Origin: Planctomycetota bacterium | GTDB taxonomy: Bacteria > JAJVIF01 > JAPKYR01 | Assembly: GCA_030673355.1 (NCBI GenBank) | Contig: DAOVJF010000047.1 | Location: 1-11,016 of the forward strand | Length of the DNA: 11,016 nucleotides | Direction of reading: 5' to 3' | In this document: piece by piece, positions 1-7,495 of the stretch | Layout of the letters: each line of letters opens with the position of its first letter | Position numbering within the stretch: position 1 is the first letter of the stretch | Program-made: the position numbers and the translations under genes | The notes under the pieces: generated by a model | The model's database searches: none | Told to the model about the DNA's origin: nothing | The model's input: only the letters and a program-made list of their open reading frames with translations

Positions 1-1
1 G

Positions 2-775
2 AAATGGTCCAGGTACATCCTTGCGGCATGCGCGTTGATCGGATCGTGGCTCGCGCCCGGATATCAGGAAACGATATTGATGCCAGTGATAATCGGGCTG
101 GTGTCATTCTGGGCGACAATCTGCCATCTCGCGGAAGGTTTTTCGCGTGGATATGTAATCAGCCCGGGATTCTCGGGAATTTTATTTATCGCGATCGCAT
201 TGTTCTCACCGGGGTACATACCAATATTACCGGGGGTCGGGTTTGGGATAATCTGTTACCTTCTAATCCTCATGATTATTTCGACGAACCCGGTACTTCG
301 CGCGTATCCAGACAGCCAGTTGTATTCGATCAGGCATCCATTTGAGAAATTGATACCGCTCCTGTATGTAGCGCCGGTGAAGCTGTCGCCGGTTCTCAGT
401 GCGGTACCGGCGTACTACTGCACAATCGGGGTTTTCAGCATCCCATTTCTGAGGATTACATATTTTGATACAATGTCGATCCACAAGTATATTGTGACCC
501 TGGCATCGAGCCTGGGCAGTGAACCTGGAAGCTGGAAGGACGCGATAATAATTTTCCGAAGGGCGGTTGGGATACTCAACCTGCTGGAATCGCTCCAGCG
601 GTACGAGGGAGTCGATCTGGACGGGGTCGCGCTGGCGGCATCGGCACGGCTTGCCCTGAGGGAAATCCCCTGCCCTGCAAAGATGGTTCTCACCGAAGTG
701 CTTAATACTTTCCAGAGTCTGAAGCGTGAAATAATAAAGGACGCGTTTGATTTTCAGACCGTACCGGCGCCATGA
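2..775 (+). CDS. Multi-pass membrane protein, unrecognised, 5' end probably cut by window edge
   Basis: I do not recognise this protein. The frame is open from the first bases of the window. It begins Lys-Trp-Ser-Arg-Tyr, and the window's first base is a G that could be the last base of an ATG, so the true start is probably at or just before the edge. A TTG at 35 is possible but has no Shine-Dalgarno sequence and would cut into the first hydrophobic segment. About 257 residues are visible. The first half is strongly hydrophobic, with likely membrane segments near residues 5-17, 25-43, 53-69, 72-94 and perhaps 129-151. The last 100 residues look soluble and helical, with charged stretches and no motif I can name. 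It ends with TGA 71 bases before efp on the same strand, so co-transcription is possible. The alternating hydrophobic and helical layout resembles transporter membrane subunits in general, but I see no family signature. Confidence 0.7.
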   Translation, partial: KWSRYILAACALIGSWLAPGYQETILMPVIIGLVSFWATICHLAEGFSRGYVISPGFSGILFIAIALFSPGYIPILPGVGFGIICYLLILMIISTNPVLRAYPDSQLYSIRHPFEKLIPLLYVAPVKLSPVLSAVPAYYCTIGVFSIPFLRITYFDTMSIHKYIVTLASSLGSEPGSWKDAIIIFRRAVGILNLLESLQRYEGVDLDGVALAASARLALREIPCPAKMVLTEVLNTFQSLKREIIKDAFDFQTVPAP

Positions 776-846
776 CCCCAAAAATCCATTGAAGTTACCC
801 CCGCATGCGGATATACTAAGCCCTTCGTAAAGGAGATTATTTTTTA

Positions 847-1407
847 ATGATCAGCACCAATGACTTCAGGAACGGAACATGTTTCCGGTACGACAATCAA
901 CTGTGGAAGATAACCGAGTTCCAGCACGTAAAACCGGGAAAAGGACCGGCATTCGTGCGTGTGAAGCAGCTAAATTTAAGGACCGGGGCAATAGTTGAAA
1001 GAACTTACCGTGCCGGGGAAAAGATCGAGGATATCCGTGTTGAGAATCGGGAGATGTCGTATTTGTATCGTGAAGGCACAAATTACATTTTCATGGACAA
1101 CGAGAACTACGAGCAGCTTGGAGTGAATGAAAAAATAATCGGGGACAAAGCTGGATATCTCCTTGAAAATACGAATTCGACTATCCTGATGTACGAGAAT
1201 GAGATACTCGTTGTCAGCCTGCCGAATTTCCTGGTGGTAAAAATTACGAGGACAGACCCTGGTGAAAAGGGAAATACGGCACAGGGTGGAAGTAAACCGG
1301 CGACAATCGAGAGCGGCGCCACGATCCAGGTTCCGCTGTTTATTAACGAGGGGGAGAAAATCAAGGTCGATACCCGTGATGGACGATATGTGGAACGGGT
1401 TAAGTAA
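847..1407 (+). CDS. efp: Elongation factor P
   Basis: EF-P binds ribosomes stalled on consecutive prolines, between the P and E sites, and stimulates peptide bond formation. The 186-residue length is normal for the family. The N-terminal KOW-like domain carries the tip loop PGKGPAF, with Lys32 at the position equivalent to E. coli Lys34, the residue that is post-translationally modified in many bacteria. The two OB-like domains follow, with the family blocks MSYLYREG, TDPGEKGNTAQGG, SKPATIESGA and the C-terminal IKVDTRDGRYVERVK. The start ATG is preceded by AGGAG at 831-835, 11 bases upstream. Because the tip residue is Lys, not Arg, an EarP rhamnosylation system is not expected. No modification enzyme (EpmA, EpmB or YmfI type) is encoded in this window, so how this Lys is modified is unknown. 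Confidence 0.97.
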   Translation: MISTNDFRNGTCFRYDNQLWKITEFQHVKPGKGPAFVRVKQLNLRTGAIVERTYRAGEKIEDIRVENREMSYLYREGTNYIFMDNENYEQLGVNEKIIGDKAGYLLENTNSTILMYENEILVVSLPNFLVVKITRTDPGEKGNTAQGGSKPATIESGATIQVPLFINEGEKIKVDTRDGRYVERVK

Positions 1408-1598
1408 TAAATTGCACAGGCAAATTCAATCGGGGAAAGAAGATCTCCCGTCAGGTTTAAAATTTTTTTTACATTTAGTGTATTTATGGTAATAATCACA
1501 GAGATTATTTTGAAACAGAACGAATAGTGATATTCAAATTGCTTAAAATAAAATATAACAATAAAGATTTACCAGGGTAAGGCCAGGATGCTTTAAGA
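1408..1598 (+). other. efp-deoC intergenic region, A/T-rich, with T-run
   Basis: This stretch contains a run of eight T at 1463-1470, preceded by a short imperfect inverted repeat (CGGG at 1431-1434 against CCCG at 1447-1450). It may be a weak terminator after efp, but the stem is only four clean pairs and the T-run starts 12 bases beyond it. Downstream, 1505-1570 is A/T-rich and could hold a deoC promoter (for example TTGAAA at 1510-1515), but no correctly spaced -35/-10 pair stands out. Confidence 0.3.
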
Positions 1599-2306
1599 AT
1601 GAAACTACCGTCAAACAGCGATGAAGCCGCGAACTGTATCGACCAGACACTGCTGCGTCCGGAACTCCCGGAATCAACATATAAACAATGGCTCATTGAT
1701 AATGCCAGGAGGAAATTCAAAACCCTTTTTGTGCCGCCATATTACGTACCGCTCGCATCGATGCACTGCATCGAAACCGAAACCCGTGTGGGGTCGGTAG
1801 TAGGGTTCCCGATGGGATTCATGGTGCGCCACACGAAGATCCAGGCATTGAAGGATCTTATCGATCGCGGGGCGGAAGAGATTGACTTTGTTGTCAATAT
1901 TTCCTTCCTGAAATCGGGCAACGATGCCGAATTCAAGGGGGAATTGAAGGACCTTCGCGCGTATGCTGATTCCCGTAAAACAGTCAGGGATGAGCCGGTT
2001 ATCTTAAAAGGCATCATTGAATGCTGCTATCTCACCGAGGCTGAGAAACGATGGGCGGTGGAGCATCTGGCGAACGCCGGAATCGATTTTGTAAAAACCT
2101 CGACCGGAACGGCGTCGGGGGGTGCGACCGTAAATGATATAGTGCTCATTAAGTCATCCTCGCAGAGACGGATCGCGATAAAGGCATCTGGTGGAATTCG
2201 CACGAAAGAGGACCTGGAAAAAATGCTGAAAGCCGGGGCTACCCGGATCGGCACCTCATACGGGGCGCATATAATCGCGGAATATATATCCATACCGGAG
2301 TTTTGA
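1599..2306 (+). CDS. deoC: Deoxyribose-phosphate aldolase (DeoC)
   Basis: DeoC reversibly cleaves 2-deoxy-D-ribose 5-phosphate to glyceraldehyde 3-phosphate and acetaldehyde in deoxynucleoside catabolism, using a lysine Schiff base in a TIM barrel. The 235 residues carry the family signatures: GFPMG at 69-73, AEEIDFVVN (Asp96, equivalent to E. coli Asp102), LKGIIE (Lys137), DFVKTSTGTASGGAT with the Schiff-base Lys166, IKASGGIRT with Lys195 (E. coli Lys201), and the phosphate-binding GTS at 218-220. All catalytic residues are present. The N-terminal family motif IDHTLLKP reads IDQTLLRP here, and the usual VCVNP strand reads LFVPP, so the N-terminal part is somewhat divergent. The frame is closed by TAA at 1578-1580, so ATG 1599 is the first usable start; AGGA at 1585-1588 is a modest ribosome binding site. 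No other nucleoside catabolism gene lies nearby. Confidence 0.95.
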   Translation: MKLPSNSDEAANCIDQTLLRPELPESTYKQWLIDNARRKFKTLFVPPYYVPLASMHCIETETRVGSVVGFPMGFMVRHTKIQALKDLIDRGAEEIDFVVNISFLKSGNDAEFKGELKDLRAYADSRKTVRDEPVILKGIIECCYLTEAEKRWAVEHLANAGIDFVKTSTGTASGGATVNDIVLIKSSSQRRIAIKASGGIRTKEDLEKMLKAGATRIGTSYGAHIIAEYISIPEF

Positions 2307-2314
2307 ATATATCT

Positions 2315-2363
2315 AAAAAAAGGGAACAGGCACTTTTGTGATCCCCCTTTTGCTGTTCCCTTT
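2315..2363 (-). terminator. Rho-independent terminator between convergent genes
   Basis: AAAGGGAACAG at 2319-2329 and CTGTTCCCTTT at 2353-2363 form a perfect 11-bp stem around a 23-base interior. On the minus strand the stem is followed by a run of seven T (A-run 2315-2321 on the plus strand), a classic terminator for the lipoprotein gene ending at 2391. Read from deoC, the stem is flanked by only three T, so it would terminate less well in that direction, but it may serve both genes. Confidence 0.85.
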
Positions 2364-2390
2364 AACAGGTTCCTTAATTGATCCTCTTAT

Positions 2391-5234
2391 TTACTGCCAC
2401 GTTACAACGCCGTCAGGGTGATCTCCACCGGCGCCGATGTCGTTGATTGTCCAGGTTGAGTCATTGCCGCAGCCCTGGTCCATTTTCTGCGATGTATAGA
2501 TATCCAGGCCGTTAAGGTCGAGGAACACGCCCCACGATCCGCGGTTACGGCCGGTGGAAAAGTACCCGTTGCCAATGGAGCCGGTATGCGTTGTCAGGTA
2601 ATTATCGATACCACCGTAGTCGACAAATACGCCGACGCCGCATTCATTGCCGCCTCCAAGAGAATGCGCCGCGGTTGAATATGTATCGTCGCCGCCTTCC
2701 TCGAGGAAGAATGTATTCGAGAAATCGTGGCCGCCGCCTACACCAACACCGGTGGTTGCCGTGTACGAATCATTTCCGAATCCCTTAGCGAGGAAGAAGG
2801 CGGTTCCATAATGAGCGGTGGCGCCGTAGACGTACCAAATTCCATAGCAGGTATCATCGCCGCCGAAATCCGCGAAGATTCCGGTGCCGTACCAGTACGC
2901 GCATCCGCCGCCGAAAACACCGCACGAGAATTCATCGTTTCCGGATTTATCGAACAGGATTCCCTGCCCGCCGGATTTCCAGATCGTGTCATTCGGATAA
3001 TCGACTCCGTCGTAACGCAACCCGAATCCCTGGCCCTGGCTCATGGAAACATTATGCTCGTTGGTTTGCGCGCTCGGATATTTGATATTTGTATCGTTCG
3101 CTATCCAGCGGTCGTTGCCATCACCGTCATAAGCGAATCCCCAGCCCTTAACATATCCGAATCCCTGGGAATACTGGTAGCAGTCGTATCGATCGTTTCC
3201 CCACTCATCGATCATGAAACCAAGGCCGTGGTAACCGGATCCCTGGCTGCAACCGTCAGCGTTGTAGGTATCGTCCCCACCGGAATCGAGCAGTACACCG
3301 ACCCCGAAATTAGCGAATCCCTGGGAGAAACGGAAATTATCATAGGTGTCGTTTCCGAAGCAATCCCACAGGACACCGATACCCATGCGTCCCGCACCCT
3401 GGGAATAATTTCCATTACCCTGGTCTGTGTAACTGTCATTTCCGGAAAGGTCGATGCACAGGGAGAACCCGTTACTTAACGACGCATTCGCTCCGGCGGG
3501 GCAGTTGTAAGTATCGTCGCCGCCGGGATCGATCAAAAGAAGATATTCAGCGCCACTATGAGTGTCCGGTCCGCTGGAGCCGAGTTCGACAGTACCGATC
3601 GGGGTTTCCCACGACCAACCGAGAGAAGGCTGCGGGACGTAATAGAGTCCAAGGTCCCTGATGCCGTCAAACGCCTGGAGAACGGGTCCTGCCGCCCTGT
3701 ACATATTGGGGTAATCAAAACCCTCCATAGCATAAAGAACAGAGTAATAAATCGCGGAGAGATCATAGAACCAATTAGTGCCGTAGTTGAAAATGTCCCC
3801 CTGGTCCTGGGATGAATATTGCGAGATCGCAGTCTCCCTGTATGGGTACCCTTCAGCGACCGACTTCAGCATGGCCGCGGTCATATATTGCAGATTTATC
3901 GGAAGCCCTGCGGTTTCGATAGCGATCTGGCTTTTATCATTCGGTGAAAGGCTCGAACCGATTGCCGTATATAAAATCTCCATAGCATCGGCGATCGGGT
4001 TCGCGGTCGGGTTGTAGCCGAAACTGACTGGAGAGAAAGTCTCACCAAGCTGCTGCGATCCGATGGTCAGGATGCTATAGAGATCGGGCGGGTCGGTCCG
4101 GATTTCCAGGTTATCGAGAAGGTTCCAGCAGTATGGGACCGTTTTCAAAGGCTCGCGATGGATGCTGTCATAATATGGGAGACGGGTATCGCCATAGCCA
4201 AGGTCGGGTGCGAAGAAATTTAAATCGGTTCCCTCATATTTCATATTCTCTTTCGTCAGGGTGGCTCCCGGGTTGCCGTTGTTCCACTTGTGCATCATGC
4301 TCAGCGCGCTTTCGAGCCGGTCCTGGGTAATCAATTTTACCTCGATTTCAAAGGGCTCGTAGATCAGCGGACCTGCCGTGCTTCCCGCCTGCAGCCAGCA
4401 CTGGTAAAATCCGGGCGCCGCCCCGTAGAGGTTGGCAACGGTGGCTTCCCAGTAATCCCCGACCTTAACGAGGTCAACCGGTGCGACCGCTCCCATGGAG
4501 CTTAAGTCGAGCTGGACAAAGGCGATATCGTTCTGCCAGTCCTTGACATCCACCTGGATTTTTTCGGAATACGATGCGACCGTGCCAAGAAAATCGATCG
4601 GTTTATAGATTTTCATCTCGTACGGCTCCTCGCAATTTTCAGGGAAACTGGTCTCGAATGAGAAAGCCACGGGGCCGGACCCCGGTGGAAGAATCAAACG
4701 GTATGTCGCGATATAGGTCTGATGGGCTTTGAACGCACGCTTGGGAGTGTCCTTACTGAAAGCGACAAACGGGTTACGCGCGAGGTCTCCGGGGAGATCG
4801 AAAAGATCGGTGTAGTTATCAGCATCGAGGAATTGCTGAGATTCTTTCAGGTAAAAAATTCCCCGGGTATCGAAGGCGGTGAGGGGGGTCGGGTTGGTGA
4901 TTGAGACCCTGAGATTAATAAGGCTAAGGTCGGGATCAAAGCTCAAAATTTGCAGTTGCAGGCATTCCGGGCAGAACGGGGGGAGAAGGAATTGTGTGAT
5001 GTCGACATGGAACTCCGCATCCCGTTTGGCCTGCCAGGAAATATCCAGGGTTTCGTAATCAATGTATGCTTCAGTAACACCCCAGAAAAAGTGACCGTCC
5101 ATATTGCCGGACCCTGTAATTTGAAAATCATCCAGGGGTGGAGCGACCGGCGAAGTCTTGCTGCCGTGAGAGCATCCAACGGCCAGAAAAACCGTCAGGC
5201 TTGTTAATAGAAGTGGGATTATCCAGGACCGCAT
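2391..5234 (-). CDS. Large lipoprotein with C-terminal GG(D/N)D repeat domain
   Basis: The function is not recognised. The product is 947 residues from the ATG at 5234. A GTG three codons upstream (5243) is also in frame, but AAGGGTG at 5241-5247 is well placed only for the ATG. Residues 1-20 form a lipoprotein signal peptide with lipobox L-A-V-G-C, so Cys21 should be lipidated and the protein anchored in the envelope. Residues 25-300 look beta-rich, with a CxxC at about 88-91. Residues 300-560 are mixed, with helical stretches around 410-530. Residues 563-922 are about 13 imperfect repeats of 26-29 residues, each with a hydrophobic strand ending in Asp, then GG(D/N)D-x-(Y/F), then a Ser-Gln-Gly or Gly-rich turn. 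This suggests a beta-solenoid, possibly binding calcium through its many Asp and Asn; that is inference. The gene follows the DegS-like kinase on the same strand after 174 bases and ends at a strong terminator. Confidence 0.9.
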   Translation of the reverse strand: MRSWIIPLLLTSLTVFLAVGCSHGSKTSPVAPPLDDFQITGSGNMDGHFFWGVTEAYIDYETLDISWQAKRDAEFHVDITQFLLPPFCPECLQLQILSFDPDLSLINLRVSITNPTPLTAFDTRGIFYLKESQQFLDADNYTDLFDLPGDLARNPFVAFSKDTPKRAFKAHQTYIATYRLILPPGSGPVAFSFETSFPENCEEPYEMKIYKPIDFLGTVASYSEKIQVDVKDWQNDIAFVQLDLSSMGAVAPVDLVKVGDYWEATVANLYGAAPGFYQCWLQAGSTAGPLIYEPFEIEVKLITQDRLESALSMMHKWNNGNPGATLTKENMKYEGTDLNFFAPDLGYGDTRLPYYDSIHREPLKTVPYCWNLLDNLEIRTDPPDLYSILTIGSQQLGETFSPVSFGYNPTANPIADAMEILYTAIGSSLSPNDKSQIAIETAGLPINLQYMTAAMLKSVAEGYPYRETAISQYSSQDQGDIFNYGTNWFYDLSAIYYSVLYAMEGFDYPNMYRAAGPVLQAFDGIRDLGLYYVPQPSLGWSWETPIGTVELGSSGPDTHSGAEYLLLIDPGGDDTYNCPAGANASLSNGFSLCIDLSGNDSYTDQGNGNYSQGAGRMGIGVLWDCFGNDTYDNFRFSQGFANFGVGVLLDSGGDDTYNADGCSQGSGYHGLGFMIDEWGNDRYDCYQYSQGFGYVKGWGFAYDGDGNDRWIANDTNIKYPSAQTNEHNVSMSQGQGFGLRYDGVDYPNDTIWKSGGQGILFDKSGNDEFSCGVFGGGCAYWYGTGIFADFGGDDTCYGIWYVYGATAHYGTAFFLAKGFGNDSYTATTGVGVGGGHDFSNTFFLEEGGDDTYSTAAHSLGGGNECGVGVFVDYGGIDNYLTTHTGSIGNGYFSTGRNRGSWGVFLDLNGLDIYTSQKMDQGCGNDSTWTINDIGAGGDHPDGVVTWQ
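2469..3548 (-). repeat. Coding repeat array: about 13 copies of a 27-residue GG(D/N)D motif
   Basis: The conserved final Asp of each GG(D/N)D or equivalent motif falls at residues 574, 600, 629, 655, 681, 708, 749, 767, 794, 822, 850, 877 and 911 of the lipoprotein. Spacings are 26, 29, 26, 26, 27, 41, 18, 27, 28, 28, 27 and 34. The 41 plus 18 pair sums to about two normal periods, so that one motif is displaced by a loop insertion. Typical copies read as (V/I)GV-L-(L/I)D-xx-GG-DDTY followed by SQG. The copies are diverged at both protein and DNA level, which argues for an old, maintained array, not a recent expansion. Confidence 0.8.
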
Positions 5235-5240
5235 ATGAAT

Positions 5241-5247
5241 CACCCTT
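5241..5247 (-). promoter_or_regulatory. Ribosome binding site deciding the lipoprotein start
   Basis: Minus-strand AAGGGTG lies 6 bases before the ATG at 5232-5234. The alternative GTG at 5241-5243 is part of this very sequence and so would have no ribosome binding site of its own. Confidence 0.55.
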
Positions 5248-5321
5248 ATTATGCGTAATTTTAAAAGTCTGCCTTAAGAATAGAAGCAATCCGGCCATTT
5301 GGGAACCAGTGTGCATTCTTA

Positions 5322-5344
5322 ACCAATCGCTTAAAGCGTTTGGT
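5322..5344. promoter_or_regulatory. 23-bp near-perfect palindrome, possible operator
   Basis: Half-sites ACCAATCGCTT (5322-5332) and, on the other strand, ACCAAACGCTT (5334-5344) match at 10 of 11 positions around a single central A. The palindrome lies in the 174-base gap between the kinase stop and the lipoprotein start, about 90-110 bases upstream of the lipoprotein ATG. No T-run follows on either strand, so a terminator is unlikely. The size and symmetry fit a dimeric regulator's operator, or an mRNA hairpin in the intercistronic region. Confidence 0.5.
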
Positions 5345-5408
5345 AGTTAACGATGATACCACGGAACAGGTTCGTAAATAAAGTTAGGGGGAAATGAATA
5401 CAAAACTA

Positions 5409-6593
5409 TTATCGAACCAGGCCGTATTTAATCTCGTCCCAGTGTGCACTCATGGCGGGATTGTTTTCAATGGGGATGACCAGGACAACCTTGGTGCCTT
5501 CACCAGGTGCGGACTTGATATCGAATTCCGCGTTGATATCATCGGCACGCTCTTTCATACCAAGCATACCGAAAGTCTCGAACCTTTTTTGAGATCTTGA
5601 AACTTCTTCCACGTTAAAACCTATACCATCGTCTTCAACAATAAGGATAACCTTGTCCGCCATGTATTTGAGGTGAACCCAGGCGGTGGTGCATTCGGCG
5701 TATTTTTTAATGTTATTCAAAGCCTCCTGAGCGATACGGAAAACGGTCAGGTTAACAAGCTGTCCCAGAGGGTATTCTTTACCATCGACCGCAAAGCGTA
5801 CATCAGCGCCTTTATTCTCTTTAAAGGAGGAAACGATACGCTTGATAGTCGCAACAAGCCCCAGGTCCTGAAGAGTCATCGGCCTGAGGTCGAAAATAAA
5901 ACCCCTTATTTCATCAAGAGCCTGTTGGGAGATATTTTTCATTTTAGAAATTTCTTTCGGAACCTGGGTTGGGTCTTTCTCGTAAATTTTTGAAAGGATA
6001 TCCATGCGCAGGACGACATTCGCGATTGCCTGGGCCGGACCGTCATGGATTTCCCTCGCGATTCTCTGCCTTTCGAGTTCCTGAGACCTGATAATAGCCG
6101 ACGAACCCATTGAGCTTCGTAATCCTGCACCAGGGATCTGAGATTGGAGGATCTGGGAAGGAGTTGTTTTACGTAAACTAATCTCGACAAGTTTACGGAG
6201 TGCGACCTTGACGAGGTCCATTGCATTCATTGTATTCATTAATCGCGCGCGGAATTCAGAATAGGCATTCGTCAATCGTGCAGACTGGTTAGGTTCCCAA
6301 ACCTCCTCCTCAATCAGGTCAATAATAGCTTTAAGGCTGTCCTGGGCATTGAGTAGATCCTGCTGGACGATGGAATGATCCCCTTCTTTAAAACCTGTTT
6401 CACTGAAATGGGTATCGAGATCGGCAAGGGCCTGCAGCAGGGAGAGCAGATCTTCGATACGGCTGCGTTTAACCACACCTTCAGCTTCGAGTTCGGATAT
6501 CTTTTCCTCAACTGAATCAAGGTCACTCCGAAGCTCAGATCGCACGCGATCCAAATGCTGTAAAGCAATTTCACCTGGACTGGTACTTTGCAT
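5409..6593 (-). CDS. DegS-type cytoplasmic sensor histidine kinase
   Basis: The protein autophosphorylates on His and should pass the phosphate to a response regulator. It is 394 residues from the ATG at 6593, chosen because minus-strand AGAGGAG lies 7 bases upstream; an in-frame ATG eight codons earlier (6617) has only a poor site. There is no signal peptide or membrane segment, so the sensor is cytoplasmic. Residues 1-165 are mostly helical with coiled-coil character. The HisKA_3 dimerisation motif is LERQRIAREIHDGPAQ with His183, very like Bacillus DegS. The HATPase domain has the N-box QEALNN (about 289-294), the G1 box DDGIGF (about 321-326), the G2 box GMLGMKER (342-349) and the GEGT box (364-367). 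All key residues are intact. No NarL/DegU-type response regulator is encoded in the window. It sits 110 bases downstream of the ymdB-like gene on the same strand, with a 174-base gap to the lipoprotein gene. Confidence 0.92.
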   Translation of the reverse strand: MQSTSPGEIALQHLDRVRSELRSDLDSVEEKISELEAEGVVKRSRIEDLLSLLQALADLDTHFSETGFKEGDHSIVQQDLLNAQDSLKAIIDLIEEEVWEPNQSARLTNAYSEFRARLMNTMNAMDLVKVALRKLVEISLRKTTPSQILQSQIPGAGLRSSMGSSAIIRSQELERQRIAREIHDGPAQAIANVVLRMDILSKIYEKDPTQVPKEISKMKNISQQALDEIRGFIFDLRPMTLQDLGLVATIKRIVSSFKENKGADVRFAVDGKEYPLGQLVNLTVFRIAQEALNNIKKYAECTTAWVHLKYMADKVILIVEDDGIGFNVEEVSRSQKRFETFGMLGMKERADDINAEFDIKSAPGEGTKVVLVIPIENNPAMSAHWDEIKYGLVR

Positions 6594-6600
6594 AGCAAAA

Positions 6601-6607
6601 CTCCTCT
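6601..6607 (-). promoter_or_regulatory. Strong ribosome binding site for the histidine kinase
   Basis: Minus-strand AGAGGAG is followed by a 7-base spacer and the ATG at 6591-6593. It lies inside the longer alternative frame starting at 6617, which argues for the shorter product. Confidence 0.75.
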
Positions 6608-6703
6608 TCCGGGTCATAAACCCTTACATTAATATCGCTCATTTATGGGAAAATAATCCGTCAGAACAGAGAATACGGGGAGTATTTAAATGAAAACAAC
6701 CGG

Positions 6704-7495
6704 TTATTCACAAACTTCTTCAAGCCTTTCAATTTCGATCGCCAGGCCGGTTTCGGGATTAACGGTAATGATTACGCCATTGCATATCACAGGTCCTTTC
6801 GCGACCTCGAACCTTACGGGCAAGCCAGTCCGGAATTTCCGGAGGATTTTGTCGGAACTAACGCCAAGTACACTATTTATGGGCCCGACCATCCCGACAT
6901 CAGCCTGGAATGCGGTGCCGTCGGGTAAAATTCTCGTATCGGATGTAGCAACATGAGTATGAGTTCCCAGGACCGCGCTAACCCGGCCATCGAGAAAGAT
7001 CCCCATTGCGACTCTTTCGCTCGTGGCTTCGGCATGGATATCGACAAGAATAACCGGGGTAATTTTACGGATCTCATGAACGCAGAAATCGGCCGCGGTA
7101 AACGGTGAATCGATCGGGTCCATAAAAACCTGCCCCTGCAGATTCAGAATGCCGATTTTCACGCCACTTTCCAGTTCAAAAATGCCCCATCCGGATCCCG
7201 GGACATTATCAGAGTAATTCGCGGGCCTGACTATTTCAGGATACCGATCGAAAAGATCCTCATAATCTTTTTGTTTCCATATATGGTTACCGCTTGTTAA
7301 AAAGTCGATGCCGTAACTGAAGAGCTCGGCGGCATTATTGACAGAGAGGCCATTCCCGCCAGAGGCATTTTCGCCGTTGGCGATGACACAATCGAGGCAA
7401 AAGTCCGTACGCCAGGCATGGACACGATCACGGCAGGCATATCGCCCCGGACGTCCGACGATGTCACCAAGCATGAGAATTCGCAGCGGCTTCAT
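6704..7495 (-). CDS. ymdB: YmdB-family metallophosphoesterase (cyclic nucleotide phosphodiesterase)
   Basis: YmdB (TIGR00282) proteins are di-metal phosphoesterases of the calcineurin-like fold. B. subtilis YmdB hydrolyses cyclic mononucleotides and controls biofilm versus motility fate. The 263-residue length matches the family (about 260-265). All metal and catalytic positions are visible: GDIVG with Asp11, NGEN with Glu42 and Asn43, GNHIW with Asn70 and the catalytic His71, DIHAEATSE with His154, and GTHTHV with His179 and His181. Other family blocks are present too: VRPANY, NLQGQVFM, DGRVSAVLG and the ADVGMVGP segment. The protein has no signal peptide and is cytoplasmic. The start has AAAGGGG on the minus strand at 7503-7509, 7 bases upstream. 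In Bacillus the neighbour is the RNase Y gene; here it is followed by a DegS-like kinase, an unusual pairing. The actual nucleotide substrate cannot be read from sequence. Confidence 0.95.
   Translation of the reverse strand: MKPLRILMLGDIVGRPGRYACRDRVHAWRTDFCLDCVIANGENASGGNGLSVNNAAELFSYGIDFLTSGNHIWKQKDYEDLFDRYPEIVRPANYSDNVPGSGWGIFELESGVKIGILNLQGQVFMDPIDSPFTAADFCVHEIRKITPVILVDIHAEATSERVAMGIFLDGRVSAVLGTHTHVATSDTRILPDGTAFQADVGMVGPINSVLGVSSDKILRKFRTGLPVRFEVAKGPVICNGVIITVNPETGLAIEIERLEEVCE

Noticed and set aside
263..781. A 172-codon minus-strand frame opposite the first membrane protein
   Set aside because: Its product is a basic, low-complexity mix without a motif, and it fully overlaps the better-supported plus-strand frame.
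1431..1470. A rho-independent terminator after efp
   Set aside because: The stem has only four clean pairs and the T-run begins 12 bases after it, so I did not list it as a terminator feature.
2727..3479. A long open plus-strand frame (250 codons) across the lipoprotein gene
   Set aside because: It lies antisense to the repeat array, where repeated codon patterns keep the opposite frame open. It has no ribosome binding site and no protein-like domain, while the minus-strand product has a signal peptide and regular repeats.
2469..3548. RTX-type calcium-binding toxin repeats
   Set aside because: RTX repeats have a 9-residue period with GGxGxDxUx. Here the period is about 27 and the GG(D/N)D motif occurs once per turn, and there is no type I secretion signal or toxin domain.
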